From positions 1-21,743 of IMG/VR virus record IMGVR_UViG_3300009034_000230: a stretch of 21,743 nt of DNA. The stretch is one strand, 5' to 3'. The stretch is from a virus. This document shows, one piece after another, positions 1 to 6,958 of this stretch. The notes beneath the pieces were generated by a model that saw only the letters and a program-made list of their open reading frames with translations, was not told the DNA's origin and ran no database searches. Both the position numbers and the translations under genes were made by a program. Numbering within the stretch: the first letter of the stretch is position 1; each line of letters opens with the position of its first letter.

Positions 1-233
1 ATTATGAATCTACAAAAACGTGGTTTACAATAATCACATAAATGAATGTTTTTAAATTCTGTTATTTCTTTTGGTCTCTTCCATAAATTTCTACAGATAA
101 ATTTGATTTCAACTTCATATCCCATGTCACCAACTAATGAATCACCACATATATTACAGTATAAAGTTTTAAATGAATAAGGAATATTTATCAAAGTCAA
201 AATTAATATTAATATAATAATAATTTTTTTCAT
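1..233 (-). CDS. Exported cysteine-rich protein, partial (runs off window)
   Basis: An open frame starts at the ATG at 231-233 and is still open at base 1, so only the first 77 residues are visible. It opens with MKK and a long hydrophobic run ending NIPYS (residues 1-20), which reads as a Sec signal peptide or membrane anchor. Next come six cysteines: a CxxC pair at 26/29, C47, and C66, C69 and C74. Paired CxxC motifs resemble a zinc ribbon, though disulfides are equally possible if the protein is exported. It starts 1 nt after the stop of the broken NlpC/P60 gene. I do not recognise a family. Confidence 0.6.
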   Translation of the reverse strand, partial: MKKIIIILILILTLINIPYSFKTLYCNICGDSLVGDMGYEVEIKFICRNLWKRPKEITEFKNIHLCDYCKPRFCRFI

Positions 234-234
234 A

Positions 235-393
235 TTATTCTCCAAGAAATGGGTCAACAAATCCCCATAAAAATTTTCTACTATAAATTGGTCTTATCTT
301 AATGAACGCATTGTCTCTTATTGCATCAGCTTTTGTTATCGTTTTACTTCCACCACCACCAGCTTCAATCATAGATTCATTATCTATAATCCT
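235..393 (-). pseudogene. C-terminal remnant of the NlpC/P60 peptidase gene
   Basis: This 52-codon open stretch follows a TGA at 394-396 and ends with TAA at 235-237. It is in a different frame from the upstream NlpC/P60 fragment. Its product contains MIEAGGGGS, then KADAIRDNAF, KIRPIYSRK and FVDPF. I recognise this as the usual C-terminal end of phage NlpC/P60 peptidases (an IEAGG motif, then a NAF..RPI.R segment, then a DPF-like end). It has no start codon or ribosome site of its own. It is best read as the tail of the gene at 384-665, separated from it by a frame change and by loss of the central region with the catalytic His. Confidence 0.65.
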
Positions 394-665
394 TCAATGG
401 TAATCCCAGAGCAATCAAATCCACTAGGGTCATCTCCGGCCCATGAATAAAATGTTCCTATATAATGAAAAATATAATTTATAAATTTATCTCTACCTGT
501 CTTTGGTTTCGGTTTATATTTTTTTACCTGTTCGGATAATTCTGTTATATGTACTCTTGTTAATTCAATCATATCCAGCATTTCTGTCAAAGTATTATTA
601 ATTCCATTATTGTTATCGTTCATATTTTCCTCTTTCTTTTTTTTGAATATACCAAATAATCCCAT
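384..665 (-). CDS. NlpC/P60 cell-wall peptidase, truncated N-terminal part
   Basis: The 93-residue product has a charged N-terminal segment (FKKKKEE, then NDNNN), a helical linker, and from about residue 60 the start of an NlpC/P60 domain: YIGTFYSWAGDDPSGFDCSG. C85 in the DCSG motif would be the catalytic nucleophile. In the family this Cys is followed by about 100 residues holding the catalytic His. Here a stop occurs eight residues after C85. The expected C-terminal end lies immediately downstream in another frame (235-393), but about 50 central residues, including the His, cannot be found. Tail-associated NlpC/P60 proteins normally cut host peptidoglycan during DNA entry. As written the product should be inactive. 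The start overlaps the preceding stop (TAAATG), as is usual in this operon. Confidence 0.7.
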   Translation of the reverse strand: MGLFGIFKKKKEENMNDNNNGINNTLTEMLDMIELTRVHITELSEQVKKYKPKPKTGRDKFINYIFHYIGTFYSWAGDDPSGFDCSGITIEGL

Positions 666-1037
666 TTATTGTCCACCAATTTTTCGCCATGCTTTAGTAC
701 CTGTACCAGTAGATACCCATAAACTCCAAGTTCTGCTACTGATTACTAATAAATTTGCACTCGAAGGAGCAGTGTTTGTATCATAACGTATTGAAAAATC
801 AATTCTCGGTGTTATCACTTCCTTATCTGCAACAATTTCTTCTGTCTTTATTGAACCAGTATCTAAAATTACAGTATTCCATGTACTGGTATCTGTTCCT
901 ATACGAAATGTACCTACCCATGTCCAAGAACTTTTATGAGTAAACGAATCGTAATGTACTTTATAAGTTTGATAAAATATCTGTCCTGATACAAACGTTG
1001 GTAAAAATAATAAAATAAATAATAAATATTTTTTCAT
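666..1037 (-). CDS. Exported small fibre-like protein
   Basis: I chose the ATG at 1035-1037 because GGAG lies 6 nt upstream; the longer frame from 1049 adds only four residues. The 123-aa product begins MKKYLLFILLFLPTFVSG followed by Q, a typical Sec signal peptide. The mature part is rich in S, T, W and Y. It ends with a segment (residues about 92-123) containing SANLLVISS, LWVSTGTGTKAW and RKIGG. That end resembles the short beta modules on many phage tail-tip proteins (LYVSTGTGT..W). A signal peptide on a protein of this type, set among tail-tip genes, is unusual. The exact function is unknown. Confidence 0.65.
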   Translation of the reverse strand: MKKYLLFILLFLPTFVSGQIFYQTYKVHYDSFTHKSSWTWVGTFRIGTDTSTWNTVILDTGSIKTEEIVADKEVITPRIDFSIRYDTNTAPSSANLLVISSRTWSLWVSTGTGTKAWRKIGGQ

Positions 1038-1048
1038 ATATTTCTCCA

Positions 1049-1633
1049 TTATGGTAAATTAAAAGCACAAGATACTGTTATTCGTATATAATAAAGTTTT
1101 GTATCTGTGTCTGCATCATTATTTTCCCATATAATATATATTATGTAATGATATAATGAATTATCTATTACTGCACCACCTGCACCACCTGTAATTGTAT
1201 CATCATCTTTAGTAATTAAATTTCCTGTAACATCATCACAATCACAATTTGCCAAATCTACTTCTGTTGTGTCAGCAAAAGCAAAACTTTTTAAAGTAAA
1301 ATTAAAATCTACATCAGCATGATTATCATCCCTTTTATATCCTATTCTAAATTGTGTAATAGTATTGCCACTAGGAATATGAGGTAAAGCTGCAAAATAT
1401 GTTTGTTGAGTAAAACCAGCATCAACTTTTTTTATATAAAAATCATTAGCACCTCTCACAATTTCCAGCATATCATCTGCCGTAGAAGTTGAACCTTTTA
1501 TAACCGCTAACGGTATATAAAAATATCTATTTATTGTAGTAATATCACCATCACTTACATCTGACCTTAAAGTATTAAGGTCTGTAGCAAGTATATCATT
1601 CCCAGCAACAACATCACTTGAAGAAAGTCCCAT
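1049..1633 (-). CDS. Probable tail-tip/fibre structural protein
   Basis: The 194-aa product has no signal peptide. Its start (GLSSSDVVAGNDILATDLN followed by TLRSDV) matches the N-terminal pattern of many phage virion proteins that begin with an 'A-x-x-x-N-x-L' helix. The rest alternates beta-type segments (FYIPLAVIKG, FRIGYKRDD, YYIRITVSC) with Gly/Asp loops, so it is probably a beta-sandwich or fibre tip. AGAGGG lies about 8 nt upstream of the ATG. Its stop (TAA, 1049-1051) lies just ahead of the ribosome site of the exported 123-aa gene. I give role by position and composition, not by a named family. Confidence 0.6.
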   Translation of the reverse strand: MGLSSSDVVAGNDILATDLNTLRSDVSDGDITTINRYFYIPLAVIKGSTSTADDMLEIVRGANDFYIKKVDAGFTQQTYFAALPHIPSGNTITQFRIGYKRDDNHADVDFNFTLKSFAFADTTEVDLANCDCDDVTGNLITKDDDTITGGAGGAVIDNSLYHYIIYIIWENNDADTDTKLYYIRITVSCAFNLP

Positions 1634-1651
1634 AATTTTACCCTCTTGATA

Positions 1652-1975
1652 TTAATTTAATTTTAATTTACTTTTTATTTCAGGAGTCACTTTTGTAATT
1701 AATCTTGATTTCATTGCCTGTTTTAATGTTTCAATAGAAATTAAATATTCAAGTATATTATTTGAACCAATTACCAATCTTGAAAAAAACCAGTTTTCAA
1801 ATTCATCTTTTTTAAAATCAGGCATATTTTTTAACATAATTATTGCCTGTGGACTATACCTGATATTTTTTTTATCAATAGTATAGACGTACTTTGTAAT
1901 TTCTTTTACTGGTTTCATTTCTTCCGGTAACATACTCAACATTTTCCTTAAAATGTTATCAATCCATTTCTTCAT
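1652..1975 (-). CDS. Hypothetical protein, small, helical
   Basis: The 107-aa product is basic and probably all-helical (RKMLSMLPEEMKPVKEITKY near the start; a C-terminal KVTPEIKSKLKLN). It has no signal peptide, membrane segment or motif I recognise. GGGGGAG stands about 5 nt before the ATG, so translation is well supported. It lies between two fibre or tip-type genes in the same direction. A structural or chaperone role in tail-tip assembly is possible from position only. Confidence 0.5.
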   Translation of the reverse strand: MKKWIDNILRKMLSMLPEEMKPVKEITKYVYTIDKKNIRYSPQAIIMLKNMPDFKKDEFENWFFSRLVIGSNNILEYLISIETLKQAMKSRLITKVTPEIKSKLKLN

Positions 1976-1994
1976 TTTACTCCCCCTATCTTCT

Positions 1995-2528
1995 TTAAGA
2001 GATTGTTATTTCCTGCTCTACTGTTAAAGTCTTAGCAGCAGTTTTTGTTTTACTATATAATATTCTATTAAATAAAGTTCCTGAATTTGCTGCAACTCCT
2101 GCATCTTCACCAAACCATCCAAATTCTGTTATTACTCCAACTGCATCTGCCTTAGCATAATACACTCTGATTGATAATACCGTACCAGCTAAATTGCTAT
2201 AAGATACTAAAGCTCTATCTAGTTCGGTTACTAATTGAGTATCACCAACCGCTGGAAGTGTTGTTCCTGTTCCAACTGCACCATAAGTAATTATTCCTTC
2301 ATTTGCTATCAATGCAGCATTTTTCAATCTATTTAATATCATCTGTTTTCCGATAGTTGTCAATATATTATCTTTCCATTTTCCGTATATCACTTTTGCT
2401 CCCTTATCAGTATAAGGATTATTCGGGTCATTATCAATAAACCTTATTCTACCTTTTATTGTTATTGATTCTTTTTTTAATTTTATCTTATCGCCATTCA
2501 GCTTCATTCCATTTACCTGATTTTGCAT
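1995..2528 (-). CDS. Tail-tip/fibre protein of the 'GtGtt' type
   Basis: The 177-aa product carries a pattern common in phage baseplate and fibre proteins: IITYGAVGTGTTLP, then DTQLVTELDRA, a beta strand ending RVYYAKAD, ITEFGWFGEDA, and GTLFNRILYSKTK before a C-terminal VEQEITI. The order 'GtGtt..p...dt.L..El.R / E.G.F / GtL..R / K....L.v' is the basis for the call. The first ATG overlaps the end of the hub gene by 41 nt; an internal ATG at residue 8 is an alternative start. No signal peptide. It probably forms part of the tail tip. Confidence 0.6.
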   Translation of the reverse strand: MQNQVNGMKLNGDKIKLKKESITIKGRIRFIDNDPNNPYTDKGAKVIYGKWKDNILTTIGKQMILNRLKNAALIANEGIITYGAVGTGTTLPAVGDTQLVTELDRALVSYSNLAGTVLSIRVYYAKADAVGVITEFGWFGEDAGVAANSGTLFNRILYSKTKTAAKTLTVEQEITIS

Positions 2529-3240
2529 CTACCCCCCATTTAAAATCATTATCTCTTTCTTCAAAAGTTGTGGGAGTTGCATCCGATATTTCTATTTCTA
2601 CACTAGGTAATCTTAATAAATCATGTAACGTTTCATTAAATCCAACTCCCATTTCAGCTTTTATCCAGTTTAAATTTAATTTCTTTAAAAATTCTGTTAA
2701 TGTTTTAATCTTACCAGCGAATACAACTGTATACCATATTTCATTACTGCTTTTTAATACTGATACAACTTCCTGTATAACAAATTCCTGACTAGTATAT
2801 CCCCACGTTGGTAAATTAATAACTATTGTTTGGCCACTTCTATATCCAGCTTGGTCAGTTTTAAAACTACCGCTTACATTTACTTGAGAATATTTTGATA
2901 ATTCTGCATACGCTCTATCGTGTGCTGCTTCTAAAGTTTCAATTTGTGTATCAGTTATTATATGAGTATATTTTCCACTTCCACCTTCAATATTTCTTAT
3001 TACTTCCTGACTATTTGCATCATTATCTTCCGTTAATACCTGTACTTCTTTTTTATATGTTACCTTTAATTTATGAGTTGCTCCCAGAGCTGCATGGTCT
3101 AAATTTCTTATTAATCCATGATTATAATTTACAACAAAATCTGAACCCGTTGCATCTACATCATCAACTCCTAAAGTTTTTGCATCATATACATCATCTC
3201 CATCATCATCGACTGCAACAGTTATAGGATTTCTCGGCAA
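2488..3240 (-). pseudogene. Tail hub-like protein, C-terminal part separated by a frameshift
   Basis: A 250-aa product can be read from a TTG at 3238-3240, but no start signal is evident. The same frame stays open upstream through 3241-3416, coding for residues such as LKIKRDKTQLRNRIIVRGG and TVIFVADGKQTTYPLGD. It meets the gene at 3405-4133 exactly at a 14-bp tandem duplication (3403-3430). Deleting one copy fuses both parts into a 543-codon frame with no stop. The sequence includes VTYKKEVQVL and a C-terminal FKWGVDAKSGKWNEAEW. The 'RNRIIVRGG' stretch fits the second half of siphovirus hub or minor tail proteins. I treat it as the 3' part of one gene rather than a gene of its own. Confidence 0.7.
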
Positions 3241-3402
3241 ATCTCCAAGAGGGTATGTTGTTTGTTTTCCGTCAGCAACAAATATTACTGTTTGTATGGC
3301 AGATAAAAATAATCCACCTCGAACTATAATTCTATTTCTTAACTGTGTTTTATCACGTTTTATTTTTAAATTTTTATAATGTCCAGTTGTAGAAATACTT
3401 TC

Positions 3403-3430
3403 TGTTAATTGATAAGTGTTAATTGATAAG
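3403..3430. repeat. Perfect 14-bp tandem duplication splitting the hub gene
   Basis: TGTTAATTGATAAG occurs twice head to tail (3403-3416 and 3417-3430, plus-strand sense) with no mismatch. Fourteen is not a multiple of three, so the second copy shifts the minus-strand frame, and translation stops at a TAA inside the repeat. With one copy, reading goes APYQLT-ESISTTGHYKNL and continues to 2488. The distance 4133-2488 minus 14 is 1632 bases, exactly 544 codons including the stop. Confidence 0.95.
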
Positions 3431-4133
3431 GAGCATAAGTTGTTTTCGGTTTAAAGAATAAAACTTTTTTATTATAATCAATATACCATCTCCAATCAAA
3501 CATTTCAGCAATATCATTAATACATTCCCCTAATGGTTTATAATTAAATCTTATTGCATCTACAGTTGGAGTACCAGTTAATACAGCAATATAAAATTCT
3601 TCACCATAATTATCTAATAAATCAAGTATAATAGTATACGCACTATCATCATCATAGGATTCTACTGGATATTCTTTATTTGCTCTTTTTTCATAACTGC
3701 TACACTGTATTGTATATATAAAATTTCTCTGACCGGGAGCTATTTCTTTTGGTACAGCACTATCAATATTACCACCAAACCATATTTCAGGAGTTGAACC
3801 AGCATTATCTTTTTTAAATACTAATACTTCCTGTCCTTCTCTTGGATTTATTTCATCTCCAATATCATGTAATCTAAACATTAATGTATCAGCTCGTAAG
3901 TGTATCTTATCAGCTTTTCTTATTGATGTAGTTTCAACCATAGTAGTTCGATTTATTCCCCTGATAAATACAGTCAACGGTACTGTATAAGTATGCGTAA
4001 AATCACCACCAGCAAAAGGTCTCCAAGCACTTTCTAAATACATATATGCTTGTGATATAGATGGTTTTATCCAGACCTTACCATTATTTAAATCATCTGG
4101 AGCAATTTCTGCAAATTGTACCATTGTAGCCAT
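3405..4133 (-). CDS. Tail hub-like (baseplate/minor tail) protein, N-terminal part
   Basis: The 242-aa product starts with a short module (residues about 18-43: GKVWIKPSISQAYMYLESAW, then AGG) also present in the upstream 96-aa gene. From about residue 47 it resembles the first domains of siphovirus hub proteins: TVPLTVFIRGINRT, a 'LMFRLHD....GQEVLVF' strand pair, IWFGGNIDS, YTIQCSSYEKRA, and FDWRWYIDYNKKVLFFKP near the end. Position after the tape measure supports a tail-tip hub. The frame ends early at a TAA inside a 14-bp duplication. The intact gene would be 2488-4133 and 543 aa. What is visible may be a mutant, an assembly error, or one phase of a switch. Confidence 0.65.
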   Translation of the reverse strand: MATMVQFAEIAPDDLNNGKVWIKPSISQAYMYLESAWRPFAGGDFTHTYTVPLTVFIRGINRTTMVETTSIRKADKIHLRADTLMFRLHDIGDEINPREGQEVLVFKKDNAGSTPEIWFGGNIDSAVPKEIAPGQRNFIYTIQCSSYEKRANKEYPVESYDDDSAYTIILDLLDNYGEEFYIAVLTGTPTVDAIRFNYKPLGECINDIAEMFDWRWYIDYNKKVLFFKPKTTYAPYQLTLIN

Positions 4134-4139
4134 ATTATA

Positions 4140-4430
4140 TTATGCTCCCACAAAAACTTTCCATGCATCTAAATAAATAAATACTTCGTGTGTTGTTGTA
4201 TTTTCCCATATCTTACCAAGTTCAACTGCAGGTGCTGCAGCTTGATGTACCATTACTTTCCAAAAATTTCCTTCCTGATAATTAGCAATCGGATTTCCAC
4301 CAGCAACTACTTTCCATGAATCATTAATATAAATATATGCTTGACTGATTGACGGTTTTATCCAAAACCATCCACCAACTGGAGTATCTGGTTCGTCCTC
4401 TTTTATTATAACGTTGTAATAGAAGGCCAT
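4140..4430 (-). CDS. Small tail-tip protein made of two W-module repeats
   Basis: The 96-aa product contains two copies of a short beta-type module: residues 20-45 (WFWIKPSISQAYIYINDSWK followed by VVAGG) and residues 71-95 (GKIWENTTTHEVFIYLDAWK, then VFVG). The first copy is nearly identical to residues 18-43 of the hub-like protein that follows. The pattern 'G.iW......yiY...W...G' is widespread in phage fibre and tip proteins as a small stackable hairpin. The start codon shares a base with the tape-measure stop (TAATG), which suggests translational coupling. Function is inferred as tail-tip structural or decoration. Confidence 0.55.
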   Translation of the reverse strand: MAFYYNVIIKEDEPDTPVGGWFWIKPSISQAYIYINDSWKVVAGGNPIANYQEGNFWKVMVHQAAAPAVELGKIWENTTTHEVFIYLDAWKVFVGA

Positions 4431-6319
4431 TATACATTTATTTCTGTTTGTAATTTATACATTATATTATCGCTTATCTTATCAGATAAATTGTCAACTG
4501 ATTCTTCATCAGCAATAACATTATCATGTATATCATTTATTATTGTTATACGTCCTCCACCACCTGCACCTCTCATAATATTTCTTGTTTGCTGAGCAGA
4601 ATAAATATCTGCTCCTGCAGGTACGTTCATTAATTCAGCTCCTTCTTCCCCTATCATAGCATAACCGCCACGTGCTCCCCTAGTACCAGCAGCAAATCTT
4701 TGTGTTTTTATAAGTTCAACTTTTGCCACCGCTTCTGCAAGTACCGCAGCTGCAAGTATAAGGTTAGCAGGAAACGGAGCTTGAGTTAATGCCTTAGCTG
4801 ATGCAACTAATCCACTGATTGTCGCCTCAGCAATACCCCATTTTTTATATTCTTCTTTTATTTTTCTTGATTCTTCTTGACCTTCTTTTTCTATCGCAAC
4901 TAAGTTTCGATTATAATCAATTTCAAGTAATTCCAAATCTCTTAACATTTCCGCATTATCTTCAGTAGATGTTTCAATACGATTTTTTTCTGCATTATAT
5001 TTTACCCATTCAGCATTCTTTTTATCTTCAATACTATTTTGTAATCTTGCCCGCTCTAAACTTTCATAAGCATTTGAAAGTGAAATCATTCTTGCATTTA
5101 AAGCTTCAACTATTGGAGCATATTCTGCAACAAATTCAACAACATTCTCGATAATTGTATCATATAAAGCTGTATGAGTTTCCATAACTATAAAAGCCCA
5201 ATTAGACCATAATGCTTGTTGTTTTTTAAGACTTGTATCCATATTTAATTCAATCGCAGTAGTAGTCTTTTCACTATTCATTAATATACTATTTCCTAAA
5301 GTTTGCTGTAAATCCAAAGAAGATGCAGCATTTATTATTTCAAGTGCTTCTCTTTTTCTGATTTCTTCTTCTTTTTTCCGTGTTATATCTTCTTCAATTA
5401 ATCCCCTTAATCCAGCAACCCTTCTTTGTGATTCAACTAATTTATCCATTAAAGATATTTGTTCTTCTGTACTTAATTGTTCATTTAATAATATTAATTG
5501 TATTTGTGCAATTCGTGTTTCTTCAGCTTCAATTTGTTTTTTTGCTATATCTATTCTATCTATACCTAATCTATTTATAGTTCCCATTTTATCTACTAAT
5601 TCAACAAGTAAACTTAACCACATTGCTAATGATTGATTTAGTTCTCTACCAATAACTTCTTTTAAATCATCAATTCTTTCTTTCTGGATAGTAACTTCAC
5701 CAGTAAATGTTGCCAGTTCACCGGTTGCCATTCCACCCATTTTTTCTTTTAATATTGTTAATGCATAATCAGTTTTATCTGCTGCATCTGTTATTCCTAA
5801 TAAATTAAGATTCGCTGCTTTTAACTGTGGGATATATCTACCTAGCATTTCAACGTTGCCTTCCATCGCTAATCCCATGTAAGTAATAGCTGAATCTAAT
5901 CCGAAAAATCCAGCAGAAGCCAAATCCAAAGCTATGGTAACCCCTTCCATAGCTGTTTCCAAATCACCAGTAAACGTAATCATTTTTTGTAAGGCAGGTC
6001 TTAAATCACTATCAGAATATAAAGTTGCTGCTTGAATAGAAGCTATCCAGCCCTCAATATATTCTTTACTATCTCTCCAACTTATACCAGCAAGGTCAAC
6101 TGCAATAGCCAATCTTCTTTGTGCGATTTCTTCTGCTGCACCTGCAGCAGATAAATTTTTTATTATACTTATTACTCCTGCAATCGCAGCACTTCCAACA
6201 ACCAAATCACCGATTGTACGGATAGTATTCCTCATAGAATTATCTACTTTATTAAATTCTCCTGAAGCTCTATCAATTCCTTGAAGTGTTACTTTTGCTC
6301 TGAAATCTCTTTCAGCCAT
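4430..6319 (-). CDS. Tape measure protein
   Basis: The 629-aa product sets tail length and usually helps DNA entry. Visible evidence: an N-terminal 'AKVTLQGIDRASGEFNKVDN' start common to tape measures; a hydrophobic segment (about 36-60, LVVGSAAIAGVISIIKNL); a long central helical part with coiled-coil character (around IEAEETRIAQIQLILLNEQL, and KKEEEIRKREALEII); and at about 541-575 the typical glycine-rich C-terminal signature FAAGTRG..GGYAMIGEEGAEL, then NVPAGADIY. It follows the tail chaperone frameshift pair, as expected, with start and stop overlapping (TAATG at 6317-6321). At about 1.5 angstrom per residue it predicts a tail near 90-95 nm (inference). Confidence 0.9.
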   Translation of the reverse strand: MAERDFRAKVTLQGIDRASGEFNKVDNSMRNTIRTIGDLVVGSAAIAGVISIIKNLSAAGAAEEIAQRRLAIAVDLAGISWRDSKEYIEGWIASIQAATLYSDSDLRPALQKMITFTGDLETAMEGVTIALDLASAGFFGLDSAITYMGLAMEGNVEMLGRYIPQLKAANLNLLGITDAADKTDYALTILKEKMGGMATGELATFTGEVTIQKERIDDLKEVIGRELNQSLAMWLSLLVELVDKMGTINRLGIDRIDIAKKQIEAEETRIAQIQLILLNEQLSTEEQISLMDKLVESQRRVAGLRGLIEEDITRKKEEEIRKREALEIINAASSLDLQQTLGNSILMNSEKTTTAIELNMDTSLKKQQALWSNWAFIVMETHTALYDTIIENVVEFVAEYAPIVEALNARMISLSNAYESLERARLQNSIEDKKNAEWVKYNAEKNRIETSTEDNAEMLRDLELLEIDYNRNLVAIEKEGQEESRKIKEEYKKWGIAEATISGLVASAKALTQAPFPANLILAAAVLAEAVAKVELIKTQRFAAGTRGARGGYAMIGEEGAELMNVPAGADIYSAQQTRNIMRGAGGGGRITIINDIHDNVIADEESVDNLSDKISDNIMYKLQTEINV

Positions 6320-6495
6320 TATCTTTTTCTCTTTCTTCTTACTGTTCTAACTACTGGTTTAGTATTTTGTTTTTGTTCCAGTATTGATATTTCTGCACAT
6401 ATACTATTAAAATTATAATCAAACATATTTAAGTCCAATATTTCTGAAGGCAATTTTCCGTATCTTCTACCTAATGAATCAAGCCATAATATATT
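6319..6495 (-). CDS. Tail assembly chaperone, frameshift (T-like) extension
   Basis: A 58-codon open frame in the +1 (equivalently -2) frame begins exactly at the stop of the 145-aa chaperone and ends at 6319-6321, overlapping the tape-measure start. The product begins NILWLDSLGRRYGKLPSEIL, continues DLNMFDYNFN and ends in a basic tail (VRTVRRKRKR). There is no good start codon or ribosome site, so it is probably expressed only as a fusion of about 203 aa with the upstream gene. This matches the G/GT arrangement conserved just before the tape measure in long-tailed phages. Most of those use -1; Mu-like phages use -2, and +1 cases are known. The -1 frame here stops after eight codons. Confidence 0.75.
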   Translation of the reverse strand, partial: NILWLDSLGRRYGKLPSEILDLNMFDYNFNSICAEISILEQKQNTKPVVRTVRRKRKR

Positions 6496-6931
6496 ATTTT
6501 TTGTCTTCCGATTCTTGACGAAACGATTTTAAAGAATCTGTACCCCCCCAAGAATATTCATTTATTAAAAGAATTAACATAGAAAAATCATTATCTGGAA
6601 TATCTTGTATACAAACTTTACCTTCTTCTTTTCCTGTTGATATTTGAGGATTTATTACTGCCCTACAAATCATTAAGTTATGAATATTAATTTGTTTCTT
6701 TTTATCAGTTGATTCCGGTGTACGTTGAGCAATTATTTTTAAACGTTCCTCTGACGGTAATTTTCTTTCCTGTGCTGTCATTGTAGGTATCGTTCCACCA
6801 AAAAATACATAATCTCTTGAAGTGATTTTACGGATTTCGAATATTGCCTTGGAGGGTAATTCTATTAATTTTGTTTCGTTTTCGGTCAGCTTGTTATATT
6901 CGTCTGCCGAAGTGGGTTTTTTTGAATCCAT
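6494..6931 (-). CDS. Tail assembly chaperone (G-like)
   Basis: The 145-aa product is soluble and acidic, with an N-terminal LIELPSKAIFEIRKITSRDY resembling the strand pair at the start of phage tail assembly chaperones, and a C-terminal helical part (NDFSMLILLINEYSWGG). It lies between the tail-tube gene and the tape measure, the standard place for this gene. Its last codons (GAC AAA AAA TAA) form a slippery run ahead of an open frame in +1/-2. An AAAGAGAGGT ribosome site precedes the ATG. It should coat the tape measure during tail assembly. The identification rests on position, size and the frameshift more than on sequence motifs. Confidence 0.75.
   Translation of the reverse strand: MDSKKPTSADEYNKLTENETKLIELPSKAIFEIRKITSRDYVFFGGTIPTMTAQERKLPSEERLKIIAQRTPESTDKKKQINIHNLMICRAVINPQISTGKEEGKVCIQDIPDNDFSMLILLINEYSWGGTDSLKSFRQESEDKK
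6497..6502 (-). promoter_or_regulatory. Probable programmed frameshift site (A6 before stop)
   Basis: The minus strand reads GAC AAA AAA TAA at the end of the chaperone gene. In the +1/-2 frame the nearest upstream stop is at 6529-6531, so the shift must happen between about 6528 and the zero-frame stop; the A6 run is the only homopolymer there. A stop codon in the A site behind AAA favours slippage, and a GGAAG lies just upstream and could act as an internal Shine-Dalgarno stimulator. Whether the shift is +1 or -2 cannot be told from sequence. Confidence 0.65.
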
Positions 6932-6958
6932 TTTATTAACCTCTCTTTCTATAAATTA

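Noticed and set aside
1049-1051. Start of the exported 123-aa gene at 1049
   Set aside because: The ATG at 1035-1037 has a well-placed GGAG and gives a standard MKK signal peptide.
2488-3240. Independent gene starting at TTG 3238-3240
   Set aside because: The frame is open and family-like for another 58 codons upstream, with no ribosome site at the TTG; the 14-bp duplication explains the split.
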